This document shows positions 57,701-57,935 of a DNA stretch of 64,000 nt, piece by piece. The DNA comes from Incurvaria masculella (Eukaryota > Arthropoda > Insecta > Lepidoptera > Incurvariidae). The notes beneath the pieces are model-generated. The model did no database searches, was not told the DNA's origin, and worked only from the letters and a program-made list of their open reading frames with translations. Where the stretch lies: the NCBI GenBank assembly GCA_946894095.1, contig OX335653.1, positions 16,745,001-16,809,000 of the forward strand, read 5' to 3'. Numbering within the stretch: position 1 is the first letter of the stretch; every line of letters starts with the position of its first letter. The position numbers and the translations under genes are program-made.

Positions 57701-57882
57701 TTAACTGAATGCATGTGCCTGGGTTTTTAGGCGTTTCTAGGAGCGAGACGGCGCAATTATACGTACGTTCTATCAATGTTGATTACGTAATAGAAATTTT
57801 AAAACATCCTACCTGTGGCATAGCCCGAGGCATCCGCAGTGATGAGAACGCTCCATGCCGTTAGAAGTACAAACAGAATCAT
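2093..57882 (-). CDS. Secreted poly-TIL (trypsin-inhibitor-like) protein, 16-domain, multi-exon gene
   Basis: Joined CDS on the minus strand, exons 5' to 3': 57882-57813, 48390-48193, 46852-46649, 44211-44026, 42264-42079, 37924-37760, 36071-35886, 30754-30581, 28984-28805, 22011-21838, 21508-21326, 19784-19593, 18356-18183, 17392-17222, 9340-9161, 6390-6208, 3528-3334, 2139-2093. The total is 3,048 nt, 1,015 residues plus stop. It begins with a signal peptide, continues with sixteen TIL domains (mostly ten cysteines each, with the CxC and G-Y/x-R-x-x-x-G-x-C core) and ends in an acidic tail. All junctions are phase 1 with GT/AG borders. TIL domains are canonical inhibitors of serine proteases with a C1-C7, C2-C6, C3-C5, C4-C10, C8-C9 disulfide plan, so a secreted multi-headed protease inhibitor of haemolymph, cuticle or silk is inferred. 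Whether all exons enter one mRNA cannot be seen. A non-inhibitory structural or mucin-associated role is possible, because several P1 residues are acidic or the domain is degenerate. Confidence 0.85.
2285..2640 (+). mobile_element. SINE with tRNA-like head, decayed
   Basis: Head ACGGCTCGTAGCTGAACGG and GGGTCCAAATCCC, body with GGTTGGTATCATCG and CATCCAGTTCAATGTAGCC, shortened 3' end. The long open frame across it on the minus strand is a by-product. Confidence 0.7.
2693..3230 (+). mobile_element. MITE-A copy (TTAA-flanked, about 540 bp)
   Basis: Terminal inverted repeats TTAAGGTGGCCCATCCCGC and its mirror CCGGGTTGGGCCACCTTAA with TTAA at both ends. AT-rich interior with GACTACAGCGGTCGTGG-type blocks, no transposase. 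TTAA duplication is the hallmark of piggyBac-type transposition. The copy fills the intron between TIL16 and the tail exon. Confidence 0.85.
3334..3528 (-). CDS. TIL16 exon (degenerate, six cysteines)
   Basis: Borders TTCGCGCAG|CT and CAAG|GTGCGG, 195 nt, phase 1-1, residues about 936-1000. GC-rich. It opens [13 protein letters not shown] and ends [21 protein letters not shown] plus a short tail. Only C1, C2, C6, C7, C8 and C9 remain, which are exactly three partner pairs; the middle is replaced by a Gly-rich stretch (GVGGGAGG). The frame stays open beyond the chosen donor for about 100 nt, so an alternative 3' end is possible. Splicing to the tail exon keeps frame. Confidence 0.65.
3655..4118 (+). 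mobile_element. MITE-B copy (second TTAA family, about 475 bp)
   Basis: Interior matches the complete copies at 22,473 and 37,150. The right end GGCTAGTCCTAGCGCCTTAA is intact; the left TTAA is lost. Non-coding. Confidence 0.8.
4115..4551 (+). mobile_element. MITE-A copy, internally deleted, next to MITE-B
   Basis: Starts TTAAGGTGGGCCTACCCGC and ends GGGAACACTTTAA. Its left TTAA (4115-4118) is also the right TTAA of the MITE-B copy, so one element used the duplicated target of the other. Confidence 0.75.
5388..5553 (+). mobile_element. Short MITE with CGGCCGAGT/ACTCGGCC ends
   Basis: About 165-bp repeat with GACGGCCGAGTTAATAAATG and CATGCACTCGGCCCTAAG; an inverted copy lies at 54,085-54,248. 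Confidence 0.55.
5623..6004 (-). mobile_element. SINE with 5S rRNA-derived head
   Basis: Minus strand: the head reads CGAAGTTAAGCAACGCTG, then GGTCTTGGATGGGTGACCAT, clearly like the internal promoter region of 5S rRNA. The body (ACGGCTACATTGAACTGGATGG in complement) is followed by CCATCCATGTCCAGTCACATA and an A-rich tail. Pol III retroposon, non-coding. Confidence 0.85.
6208..6390 (-). CDS. TIL15 exon (long-loop type, ten cysteines)
   Basis: Borders TTTGTCCACAG|CA and TGTC|GTAAGTTG, 183 nt, phase 1-1, residues about 875-935. It starts [16 protein letters not shown] and has ten cysteines with C3-PPNN-C4 and a four-residue C5-C6 loop (AEQN). A 5S-headed SINE lies just downstream in the intron (5,623-6,004). 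Confidence 0.92.
6800..6885. repeat. Short palindromic repeat, also at 41,605-41,685
   Basis: CACTGTATTATGAAATTC mirrored to CATAATGCAGTG, flanked by CCTGTTCAATGAA-type arms in both copies. Confidence 0.5.
6908..7739 (-). mobile_element. Non-autonomous Helitron copy 1
   Basis: Same family as the copy at 11,050: the minus-strand 3' end is CTAG at 6911-6908 behind the GCCCG hairpin, and the 5' end is near the (GAT)n stretch at 7,725-7,740. It contains the CCGCGGCCTCCGACGC block that in copy 2 is the LINE target. No coding capacity. Confidence 0.85.
7822..8371 (-). mobile_element. MITE-A copy
   Basis: Reverse orientation, from TTAGGGTGGCCCAACCCGG to GGGATAGGCCACCTTAA; the left TTAA has mutated. 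Located about 80 bp past Helitron copy 1. Confidence 0.8.
8540..9115. repeat. Repeat pieces: foldback core and LINE-type 3' tail
   Basis: 8,540-8,760 is a rough palindrome around a GC-rich core (TTCTTTGAAGTCGG mirrored). 8,900-9,115 carries the AACCTCCTCCTTTTTTCAAG tail common to lepidopteran retroposons; a related piece lies at 50,770-50,880. Confidence 0.45.
9161..9340 (-). CDS. TIL14 exon (long-loop type, ten cysteines)
   Basis: Borders TATATCACAG|CA and TGCC|GTAAGTAA, 180 nt, phase 1-1, residues about 815-874. It reads [16 protein letters not shown] and continues with ten cysteines. C3-PPRT-C4 and the four-residue C5-C6 loop (PNPT) group it with TIL15 rather than TIL3-TIL13. GC-rich. A second AG six bases into the exon would break the frame, so the first AG is taken. 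Confidence 0.88.
9430..9575. repeat. LINE 3' end fragment
   Basis: CGAAATTTCATGAGAATCGG and GTAGAGAACAGC... related to pieces at 10,105-10,215 and 30,365-30,480. MITE-D copy 1 lies between the first two, so it may have inserted into this element. Confidence 0.45.
9579..10095 (-). mobile_element. Foldback MITE-D copy
   Basis: Long imperfect inverted repeats of about 120 bp: TTCCGGGAGGTCACGAC, then AAGTGGTTGCGTTAT at the left, mirrored by AACGCAACCACTTGGC and CGCGACCTCCTAGTCTA at the right. Non-coding, between TIL14 and the Helitron nest. Confidence 0.75.
10286..10411. mobile_element. Hairpin MITE, copy 1
   Basis: CACCACCTCCAGTTAC mirrored by GTAGCTGGAGGTGGTG, with CTTTCGGTTACA/TGTAACCGAAAG inside. 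Confidence 0.6.
10784..11049 (+). mobile_element. MITE-A copy, left half (host of Helitron copy 2)
   Basis: Begins TTAAGGTGGGCCATCCCGC and runs to AATCTA, where the Helitron is inserted. The right half continues at 17,035 and breaks off after GAAACAGAGAAG at 17,212, next to the TIL13 donor. Confidence 0.85.
11433..14189 (-). CDS. LINE ORF2: AP endonuclease plus reverse transcriptase
   Basis: 918 residues. The N-terminus is an apurinic-type endonuclease (WNARG near residue 29, [15 protein letters not shown] near 155, SDHLPV near 228). The reverse transcriptase core follows (YRPITLLST, a [10 protein letters not shown] block, [10 protein letters not shown], and the catalytic FADDAAYF near residue 680). 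Length and domain order fit a Jockey-clade ORF2 without RNase H. It nicks the target and primes cDNA synthesis. Translation after ORF1 would need reinitiation or a shift, since the frames overlap by 44 bp. No stop or frameshift is seen. Confidence 0.93.
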   Translation of the reverse strand: MLRFSAAFAAPARSERPGGPTSLRVVHWNARGVAKKRGMLRAFLAEQQIDVLLMSETHLRPGEDFVVPNYFVYRQDETSPSGTAYRGLAVFVRRRVVHQEIPPTTLSSIYALGVALRISGSELRLFAAYKPPKTRLAVSDIRALLDPNTPTIIAGDLNSKHPAWNSSRMCPEGRRLFDDAEAHGYTVSGPDTPTHIPDDPLHSADVLDVVVHRGLRQPLTQEVLFDLESDHLPVLLVLSESPTTVAPPTPRRRTDWELYARHLKASTPCRPVSTAEEVEEFTAELVTSIRNAMDASSREARVRGRLDPLPARIQNQLREKRRLRRLWQTTRCPTIKAELNAASTRVTDSLRDHAAEGWERHIAEIGESANYAPSVHRLCRQLSTKPSPVNPLLDRDGKPRFRAADRADIFAECLEKQFRPNPTTETAAVEDLERQVREYFVTPLAPTENPLFFTPAQVRSKMRVLNPKKAPGADTIPNAALRHMPRVAVVAVTRLFNGILRSGHFPDQWKIGRIIMLPKPGKNVLKPESYRPITLLSTLSKVFEKLLLDILLPHIQPRNEQFGFRPEHSTTLQLTRVLHHMTVASNRKEYTCAVLLDMEKAFDRVWHDGLLFKLINSSTPRRVIHVVASFLRDRRFRVAVEDATSREHPIAAGVPQGSCLSPACYSLYTDDIPVESGAMLGLFADDAAYFATSMNKRHAAKKIQRSLDQLPEWLACWRLTANVGKTQAMVTGYGVNPPPLRLNGEAVAWSPQVKYLGVTFDRGLTLKTHCRDAVNQTRIARARLRPVLSSKLPLRTKLGIYKTYLRSRLTYAAPAWYALVPETRRKTVRAQQNLALRTIVGAPRYVRNATIARDLKAKIEPLDDFIGRLATSMFKRVDASQFPHIRELTPLHARPPDGRKKYPRDLVVEDDKPVEDLQ
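14146..15987 (-). CDS. LINE ORF1: Gag-like RNA-binding protein with zinc knuckles
   Basis: 613 residues. The N-terminal half is rich in Ala, Ser and Pro (low complexity, poly-Pro near residue 245). Then comes a region resembling the domain that precedes zinc knuckles in Jockey-type Gag proteins (ending [14 protein letters not shown]), followed by three CCHC-type knuckles near residues 425-475: C-x2-C-x4-H-x4-C, C-x2-C-x3-H-x4-C and C-x2-C-x3-H-x6-C. The C-terminus is basic then Ala/Pro-rich. Such proteins bind the element RNA and form ribonucleoprotein particles. The start ATG lies about 420 bp inside the element. It overlaps ORF2 by 44 bp in another frame. Confidence 0.92.
   Translation of the reverse strand: MEGNAPADPGPTTPPTSAHRPPSAIHVREIVERAQRTSRADDELFQQLLALVTRAYSEVLRTSPPAEEHFRRAYALDFDDAAPLPAAAAAVAAVTADTIVGGRRARSPSSEEEDAKRFRLAGDSSEDSLRTSTPQPQESSVSVAMTSLSTVGSNSHAPAFSASSDAAAEASAAADVAAADVAAATVAAAGRATTAISAGGASEAGTAATPAPPRAAAAPLPQRDPRLQRDPKPASYANMAKMQPPPPPPPAATTGQSATPATTDKRPRYPPLVVERLPNWERHFRELREKLGRAPSARPFGSGVRFSPQSEEEYRLVQRYLSALEKSEKISWFSYSLPAEKNAKFAVRGLPADTDPEHISAALRELGFTPVFVKQIRARSGRPGCIFFAEMQKTANLTPAIYAVDELLYMPGVKIEAWRGKKGPSQCHRCQQFRHSSHHCHRILACVRCGEEHPAKECPRPREDPPTCANCKGSHTANNVRCPFFQREMRNKKAGTVAATHVVPDRQKAQKPTSLAAEANDARPRIVRKRRRRGGRRLRERQEGAAVHPEASARPSAPPSSKPPPAAATPVAATSSAPGDHTAQLVELLQVLIAAGPDRIATLLCSLRSTGTQ
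17035..17212 (+). mobile_element. MITE-A copy, right half, truncated
   Basis: Continues the copy begun at 10,784 (TTTGGTTTTTGTTAGA onward) and is truncated before the right terminal repeat, about 10 bp from the TIL13 splice donor. Confidence 0.8.
17222..17392 (-). CDS. TIL13 exon (ten cysteines, predicted P1 Asn)
   Basis: Borders GTCCGAGCAG|CG and TGTG|GTATGCGT, 171 nt, phase 1-1, residues about 758-814. It reads [19 protein letters not shown] and onward with ten cysteines; C5-TNQ-C6 puts Asn at P1. The polypyrimidine tract before the acceptor is weak, so inclusion may be variable. The MITE that hosts the Helitron and Jockey nest stops about 10 bp past the donor. Confidence 0.85.
17982..18162 (+). 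repeat. (ACGG)n-bearing repeat, 5' truncated
   Basis: Right half only, ending TTTGGGTACGGAAC about 20 bp from the TIL12 donor. Confidence 0.75.
18183..18356 (-). CDS. TIL12 exon (ten cysteines, predicted P1 Asp)
   Basis: Borders TTAACACAG|CA and TGTA|GTGAGTTA, 174 nt, phase 1-1, residues about 700-757. It starts [16 protein letters not shown]. Ten cysteines in standard spacing; C5-TDQ-C6 places Asp at P1. Similar to TIL13 (shared QCVAGCFCP), so the two probably arose by tandem duplication. An (ACGG)n repeat ends about 20 bp beyond the donor. Confidence 0.92.
18841..18965. repeat. Short repeat shared with 51,205-51,300
   Basis: ATAAATCATCAGCACTTGGTG and GAAAACCAAGCTAA here; inverted match at 51,205-51,300. 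Likely a small MITE. Confidence 0.45.
19384..19560 (-). repeat. (ACGG)n-bearing repeat, truncated
   Basis: Reverse copy, ends about 30 bp from the TIL11 donor. Confidence 0.75.
19593..19784 (-). CDS. TIL11 exon (ten cysteines, predicted P1 Arg)
   Basis: Borders TATTTCAG|CT and TGCC|GTGAGTAT, 192 nt, phase 1-1, residues about 636-699. It starts [16 protein letters not shown]. Ten cysteines in standard spacing. C5-TRQ-C6 gives Arg at P1, a trypsin-type site. The C8-C9 stretch carries a lysine-rich insertion (SGKKKKC). NVT sequon between C4 and C5. An inverted (ACGG)n-family repeat ends about 30 bp from the donor. Confidence 0.92.
19956..20045 (+). repeat. (ACGG)n-family fragment (left end)
   Basis: AAGCCGGCCAAATGCGAGTGG to ATCACGTTTTTTTC; no ACGG tract. 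Confidence 0.6.
20255..20431 (+). repeat. Unclassified repeat, split by MITE-A
   Basis: AACATGTTGCCAATTGGAGC, CACGAGCATCACGCCGGGCA and so on, continuing at 20,959-21,015 (AACATTGTGAAACACTTGCA). A longer relative lies at 32,222-32,470 on the minus strand. Could be a gene-derived retroposon or an unknown transposon exon. Confidence 0.5.
20432..20958 (+). mobile_element. MITE-A copy inside another repeat
   Basis: The left terminus is incomplete; the right end is GGGTTGGGCCACCTTAA. It splits a repeat whose uninterrupted relative lies at 32,222-32,470 on the other strand. Confidence 0.75.
21326..21508 (-). CDS. TIL10 exon (ten cysteines, predicted P1 Leu)
   Basis: Borders CGTTACAG|CT and TGCT|GTATGTTT, 183 nt, phase 1-1, residues about 575-635. 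It starts with C1 directly after the boundary residue ([13 protein letters not shown]), then ten cysteines in standard spacing. C5-PLS-C6 gives Leu at P1. It has an NAS sequon. The intron to TIL9 is only about 330 bp, the shortest between two TIL exons here. Confidence 0.88.
21670..21762 (+). repeat. (ACGG)n-family fragment (left end)
   Basis: CAGGCCAAGTGCGAGTCGG to AAATCACGTTTTTTGT, followed by a scrap of MITE-A. Confidence 0.6.
21838..22011 (-). CDS. TIL9 exon (ten cysteines, predicted P1 Glu)
   Basis: Borders GATTGTAG|CG and TGCA|GTAAGAAT, 174 nt, phase 1-1, residues about 517-574. It starts [16 protein letters not shown]. Ten cysteines in standard spacing. C5-TEG-C6 puts Glu at P1, unusual for a serine-protease inhibitor and more in keeping with a Glu-specific target or a non-inhibitory domain. 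A truncated (ACGG)n-family repeat starts about 60 bp past the donor. Confidence 0.9.
22168..22410 (+). mobile_element. MITE-A copy, 5' truncated
   Basis: Only the right portion from GTTAGATTTTTGACTACAGC to GGGCCACCTTAA is present, shortly before the MITE-B copy at 22,473. Confidence 0.75.
22473..22952 (+). mobile_element. MITE-B copy, complete
   Basis: TTAAGGGCCTGGTACTAGCC at the left, mirrored GGCTAGTCCTAGCGCCTTAA at the right, TTAA on both sides. The foldback MITE-D at 22,953 abuts it. Confidence 0.85.
22953..23481 (-). mobile_element. Foldback MITE-D copy
   Basis: Same termini and long inverted repeats as the copy at 9,579. It starts immediately after the TTAA of the MITE-B copy. Confidence 0.75.
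23482..24459. other. Intron without recognised content
   Basis: AT-rich, no TIL signature in any frame, no clear terminal repeats. Confidence 0.4.
24460..24840 (-). mobile_element. SINE of the same body family, decayed
   Basis: The minus-strand body is recognisable (CCCGCCTGGGTTGG in complement, GACATGGATGGCTAATG); the head is degenerate. Confidence 0.7.
25276..26317 (-). mobile_element. Decayed Tc1/mariner-superfamily element
   Basis: Inverted repeats of about 22 bp (GGGTCCGTCACT-GAA-TGTTAC) with TA on both sides. The minus strand holds pieces of a transposase in several frames: an N-terminal helix-turn-helix-like part starting [20 protein letters not shown], and a catalytic-region piece ([19 protein letters not shown]). 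Stops and shifts abolish coding. Confidence 0.75.
26774..26794. repeat. (AT)n microsatellite
   Basis: Ten AT dinucleotides. Confidence 0.85.
27203..27319. mobile_element. Hairpin MITE, copy 2
   Basis: Same element as at 10,286, more decayed. Confidence 0.55.
27683..27727. repeat. (ATAC)n microsatellite
   Basis: About ten ATAC units with one ATAT variant. Confidence 0.9.
28805..28984 (-). CDS. TIL8 exon (ten cysteines, predicted P1 Ser)
   Basis: Borders ATTTCAG|CT and TGCC|GTGAGTAT, 180 nt, phase 1-1, residues about 457-516. It starts [17 protein letters not shown]. Ten cysteines in standard spacing, lysine-rich, C5-ISN-C6 with Ser at P1. It stands alone, with more than 6 kb of mostly repeat DNA between it and TIL9. 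Confidence 0.9.
29404..30219 (-). mobile_element. Non-autonomous Helitron copy 3
   Basis: Third copy, with CTAG at 29407-29404, the terminal hairpin, and the ACATAGTATAAAACAAAG 5' region ending near 30,219. It lacks a short stretch of the GC-rich central block compared with copies 1 and 2. Confidence 0.85.
30581..30754 (-). CDS. TIL7 exon (ten cysteines, predicted P1 Ala)
   Basis: Borders CTTTCCAG|CT and TGCC|GTGAGTAC, 174 nt, phase 1-1, residues about 399-456. It starts [12 protein letters not shown]. Ten cysteines in standard spacing, C5-IAG-C6 with Ala at P1, suggesting elastase-like or weak inhibition. An NAS sequon lies between C6 and C7. An unrelated open frame on the plus strand covers it but has no coding signal of its own. 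Confidence 0.9.
30803..31210 (-). mobile_element. SINE with tRNA-like head
   Basis: Nearly complete copy on the minus strand, with head GCGGCTCGTAGCCTAGTGGC at the right and A-tail at the left, just upstream of TIL7. Confidence 0.8.
31300..31412 (-). mobile_element. SINE fragment
   Basis: About 110 bp of the 3' part (GACTGGACATGTATGGCT to TATAAGCAAGTCTACAT in complement orientation). Confidence 0.65.
31413..32221. other. AT-rich intron with one perfect hairpin
   Basis: No coding signal. 31,892-31,922 forms a 13-bp perfect stem (CCTTTGTTATATT) around CCGAC. Confidence 0.45.
32222..32470 (-). repeat. Unclassified repeat, uninterrupted relative of 20,255-21,015
   Basis: Same order of blocks without the MITE. 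Open in two frames but with no recognisable domain. Confidence 0.5.
32765..33000 (+). mobile_element. SINE fragment
   Basis: Body from GGAATCCATGTAAAACTGTA to GGCACCAATTTTTTTAGG, 3' end lost, head lost. Confidence 0.6.
33385..33492 (+). mobile_element. SINE fragment
   Basis: 3' part only, ending AGCCATCCATGTGCAG. Confidence 0.55.
33510..34200 (+). pseudogene. Mariner transposase relic (DD34D type)
   Basis: The plus strand shows [12 protein letters not shown] near 33,930 and [20 protein letters not shown] near 34,022, the mariner catalytic D...34 residues...D signature, with stops and frameshifts. Terminal repeats were not found. Confidence 0.75.
34439..34651 (-). pseudogene. Stop-bearing TIL exon between TIL6 and TIL7 (possible poison exon)
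   Basis: Minus strand: acceptor TTTTTCAAAAG|CC, donor AATA|GTGAGTAG, 213 nt (71 codons), phase 1-1 like every other cassette. The frame stays open except for one TAG, which falls where C4 should be (after C3-PPQT). Nine other cysteines are in place, ending CEPGCDC, then NASGVC and IPSGDC. Just after the stop the sequence is a near-perfect palindrome (GGTAGTCCGTGTAAGG mirrored, about 34,545-34,585), which lengthens the C4-C5 segment by about five codons while keeping frame. If included, translation would end 23 residues into this domain, giving about 421 residues with six intact TIL domains. It is either a dead exon that is skipped or a regulated truncation. Confidence 0.7.
35063..35480 (-). 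mobile_element. SINE body copies, one broken into another
   Basis: Two body segments, each with GAATTAGGTGCCATGCCAG, in the same orientation, separated by a short unrelated stretch. Consistent with one copy inserted into or recombined with another. Confidence 0.65.
35526..35839. mobile_element. Third TTAA MITE family (MITE-T), 314 bp
   Basis: TTAAGGATGTTCCGACCCATA at the left and the mirror TATGGGTCGGAACAGCCTTAA at the right, TTAA on both sides, non-coding. It ends about 45 bp from the TIL6 donor. Confidence 0.75.
35886..36071 (-). CDS. TIL6 exon (ten cysteines, predicted P1 Arg)
   Basis: Borders TTTTTACAG|CC and TGCC|GTGAGTG, 186 nt, phase 1-1, residues about 337-398. It starts at [20 protein letters not shown] and has ten cysteines in standard spacing. 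The reactive loop C5-TRQ-C6 places Arg at P1, expected for trypsin-like targets. It is the third member of the TIL3/TIL4/TIL6 triplicate. A TTAA MITE lies just beyond the donor (35,526-35,839). Confidence 0.9.
36225..36345. repeat. Retroposon-like scrap, also at 38,640-38,780
   Basis: TCACAAAAAGGCGGAATTAA, CATTCTCT-ACATTCAACCTTAGAGA and GGCGGGCAAAA occur in both places. Confidence 0.5.
37150..37628 (-). mobile_element. MITE-B copy in the first unit of the triplication
   Basis: TTAAGGCGCTAGGACTAGCC to its mirror GGCTAGTACCAGGGCCTTAA. The paralogous segments at 39.59 and 42.88 kb lack it, so the insertion in this unit is seen against two empty sites. Confidence 0.85.
37760..37924 (-). CDS. TIL5 exon (eight-cysteine TIL, C2 and C6 lost)
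   Basis: Borders ACCCAG|AC and TGCC|GTAAGTGC, 165 nt, phase 1-1, residues about 282-336. It starts at [10 protein letters not shown]. Eight cysteines remain. Aligned to the family, C2 (now Asp) and C6 (now Ser) are missing, which are partners in one disulfide, and the C5-C7 stretch is two residues shorter. The predicted P1 is Thr. Two truncated dead copies lie at 40,350-40,402 and 43,019-43,070. Eight-cysteine TIL inhibitors are known in insects, so loss of function need not follow. Confidence 0.8.
38070..39540. other. Intron without recognised content
   Basis: AT-rich; only the scrap at 38,640-38,780 and GTCTTCTGGTTATTTAGA, shared with 40,415, are notable. Confidence 0.4.
39709..40311. mobile_element. 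Foldback element with iterated ACGTATAAT motifs
   Basis: Many direct and inverted copies of ACGTATAAT/ATTATACGT in both ends (39,717-39,900 and 40,180-40,300). It interrupts the second unit of the triplication at CTATATAT; the sister units at 37.72 and 42.98 kb are uninterrupted there. Non-coding. Confidence 0.65.
40350..40402 (-). pseudogene. Dead copy of the 3' part of TIL5
   Basis: About 50 nt, plus the adjoining intron, closely match the end of TIL5, but the copy carries TAA in place of the Glu codon before C10 and is cut off upstream. It lies in the second unit of the triplicated segment. Confidence 0.75.
40405..41855. other. Intron without recognised gene
   Basis: 40,530-40,650 has several GAAACTG/CAGTTTC inverted pieces; the rest is AT-rich and unassigned. 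Confidence 0.4.
42079..42264 (-). CDS. TIL4 exon (ten cysteines, predicted P1 Leu)
   Basis: Borders TTTTACAG|CC and TGCC|GTGAGTG, 186 nt, phase 1-1, residues about 220-281. It differs from TIL6 at only a handful of positions in the domain core, including P1 (Leu here, Arg in TIL6). Ten cysteines in standard spacing. The flank just downstream of the donor (a GTTGGAGTAAG-type stretch) is shared with TIL3, and the TIL6 flank carries a related sequence. Confidence 0.9.
43019..43070 (-). pseudogene. Second dead copy of the 3' part of TIL5
   Basis: It matches the end of TIL5 with an in-frame TAA after CIP, and the C10 codon is changed (GCC). It is truncated upstream at nearly the same point as the copy at 40,350, so the truncation came before the later duplication. 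Confidence 0.75.
43714..43864. repeat. Tandem duplication, period 79 bp
   Basis: GTGTCACGTGGTATAGGTGA to TTATGTCATTTACAT occurs twice with almost no difference. Confidence 0.85.
44026..44211 (-). CDS. TIL3 exon (ten cysteines, predicted P1 Leu)
   Basis: Borders TTTTACAG|TT and TGCC|GTGAGTG, 186 nt, phase 1-1, residues about 158-219. It starts at [14 protein letters not shown] and has ten cysteines in standard spacing. The reactive loop is C5-TLQ-C6, so P1 is Leu, which suggests chymotrypsin- or elastase-like targets. It is a close paralogue of TIL4 and TIL6, and the shared intron flanks show a recent segmental duplication. Confidence 0.9.
44588..44895 (+). repeat. (ACGG)n-bearing interspersed repeat, complete
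   Basis: Begins AACCGGCCAAGTGCGAGTCG with a small hairpin (GTGCGAG/CTCGCAC), holds CTATTTGTTGTTATAGCGGC and a run of ACGG units near 44,815, ends GGGTACGGAACCCTAAAAA. About 310 bp, non-coding; class uncertain. Confidence 0.8.
44995..45674 (-). mobile_element. Harbinger-like element with subrepeat-rich terminal inverted repeats
   Basis: Ends GTGCCCATTCGCACTAGGCG and its mirror; inside each end are tandem units of GGCGGTTGAACCGA type. The minus strand holds a transposase N-terminal piece ([15 protein letters not shown]) typical of PIF/Harbinger, with no catalytic part. A related intron segment at 47,200-47,370 shows the pre-insertion state. Confidence 0.7.
45851..46393 (+). mobile_element. MITE-A copy
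   Basis: Complete, from TTAAGGTGGGCCTTCCCGTT to CCGGGTTGGGCCACCTTAA, in the intron between TIL2 and TIL3. Confidence 0.85.
46649..46852 (-). CDS. TIL2 exon (long-loop type, eleven cysteines)
   Basis: Borders GTCGCAG|TG and TGCT|GTGAGTGC, 204 nt, phase 1-1, residues about 90-157. All ten standard cysteines are present, plus an extra one just before C9 (GCDC). The C5-C6 loop has six residues (RNVSRE), so P1 cannot be placed by simple spacing. The exon is GC-rich against an AT-rich surround. An NRS sequon lies between C2 and C3. It pairs with TIL1 as a divergent long-loop subfamily at the N-terminal end of the protein. Confidence 0.85.
47404..48160 (-). repeat. Tandem array made from the end of TIL1 and its donor
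   Basis: Three units (from about 47,404, 47,622 and 47,873) copy the sequence from the TIL1 3' end (GTTGTCCAGGATCA side) through the splice donor into the intron. Unit lengths of about 218, 251 and 288 bp differ by the number of 17-bp CACCAATGAACCCTAAT minirepeats. A more diverged piece lies at 52,456-52,545. Confidence 0.8.
48193..48390 (-). CDS. TIL1 exon (long-loop type, nine cysteines)
   Basis: Borders TTTTCAG|TG and TGCA|GTAAGTGC, 198 nt, phase 1-1, residues about 24-89 of the joined protein. It has nine cysteines: C7 is Tyr (QYRC where C-x-C is expected), which leaves C1 without its usual partner. The C5-C6 reactive loop is long (TKEMP between cysteines) and C3-PPLK-C4 matches TIL2, TIL14 and TIL15. 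An NTT glycosylation sequon follows C2. The last part of this exon, with its donor, is repeated several times just downstream (47,404-48,160). A LINE remnant begins only about 50 bp upstream of the acceptor. Confidence 0.8.
48443..48615 (+). pseudogene. LINE RT C-terminal remnant, left part
   Basis: Reads [11 protein letters not shown] and [18 protein letters not shown], a conserved C-terminal RT block. Continues at 49,816 after the nested LINE. Confidence 0.7.
48616..49815 (+). mobile_element. 5'-truncated CR1-like LINE nested in another LINE
   Basis: RT part with [13 protein letters not shown], then (after a shift at a TATATACATAC run) [17 protein letters not shown] and [17 protein letters not shown] over 48,651-49,496. 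The 3' end is a GATTTT repeat tail (49,797-49,815), as in CR1-type elements. It splits the older LINE at GGGAT|GTAGGG. Frame broken once. Confidence 0.75.
49816..50165 (+). pseudogene. LINE RT C-terminal remnant, right part
   Basis: Continues the piece at 48,443: [19 protein letters not shown], then [20 protein letters not shown]. Ends GGGCACCTTAAG. Confidence 0.7.
50458..50768 (-). repeat. (ACGG)n-bearing repeat, complete
   Basis: Same family in reverse, with a long CCGT tract near 50,516-50,558, in the first intron. Confidence 0.8.
50890..52627. other. First-intron DNA, mostly unassigned
   Basis: Contains the short repeat at 51,205-51,300 and the distant TIL1-array piece at 52,456-52,545. 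No TIL exon or other coding signal seen. Confidence 0.4.
52636..53310. mobile_element. Non-autonomous hAT-like element with 8-bp target duplication
   Basis: Flanked by ATCTAGGG at 52628-52635 and 53311-53318. Ends are CAGCTATGCTCTAAGTGTG and the mirror of CAAACT...CCGCTG, the CAG-starting termini of hAT elements. No transposase; interrupted by an (ACGG)n repeat. Confidence 0.75.
52912..53241 (+). repeat. (ACGG)n-bearing repeat nested in a hAT-like element
   Basis: Complete copy with nine or so ACGG units, inside the hAT-like element at 52,636-53,310. Confidence 0.8.
53790..54076 (+). repeat. (ACGG)n-bearing repeat
   Basis: From GCGAGTCGGACTTGCAC to GGGTACGGCACCCTAAAAA. Confidence 0.75.
54085..54248 (-). 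mobile_element. Short MITE, inverted copy of 5,388-5,553
   Basis: CTTAGGGCCGAGTGCACGAA to ACTCGGCCGTCTCTTCGTG. Confidence 0.55.
54250..55035. other. First-intron DNA, mostly unassigned
   Basis: 54,250-54,440 resembles 4,960-5,150 and 37,930-38,075 (CAGACGTATTGGAG-type), probably a decayed MITE; the rest is AT-rich. Confidence 0.35.
55036..55357 (-). repeat. (ACGG)n-bearing repeat, complete
   Basis: Reverse copy, TTTTTAGGGTTCCGTACCC to GAGTCGGGCTCGCACACG in complement. Confidence 0.8.
55360..56305. other. First-intron DNA, nothing recognised
   Basis: AT-rich with scattered GATTCTGAGATTCG-type pieces, no coding or terminal repeat signal. Confidence 0.35.
56306..57158. mobile_element. Probable non-autonomous hAT-like element
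   Basis: Left end CAGGGCCGGATTTATAGG, right end mirrored as CAGTGCAGGATTTTAGG, about 850 bp, non-coding. Possible decayed 8-bp duplication (ACTAAGCA/ACTACGTA). Confidence 0.5.
57481..57660. mobile_element. Palindromic MITE with TTAGG-like run
   Basis: Same element as at 1,311; the middle reads TTAGGTTAGGTTAGGTTAG. It lies in intron 1, about 150 bp from the exon 1 donor. Confidence 0.7.
57813..57882 (-). CDS. Exon 1: signal peptide of the poly-TIL protein
   Basis: Starts at ATG 57882-57880 and codes [18 protein letters not shown] followed by SGYAT: a hydrophobic run of about 15 residues with small residues near a likely signal peptidase site (after ITA, ADA or ASG). The exon ends in phase 1 at CACAG|GTAGGAT. 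Joined to TIL1, the boundary codon GTG gives Val, then SPEC. It is the only exon with a signal-like sequence in the window and sits right behind a good promoter, which fixes the 5' end of the gene. It is separated from TIL1 by a 9.4-kb intron full of transposons. Confidence 0.8.
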
Positions 57883-57935
57883 CGTTGAAACTAAGGTAGG
57901 GTACCTTAGCTCTTGGGTCCACTATGTATCGCTCG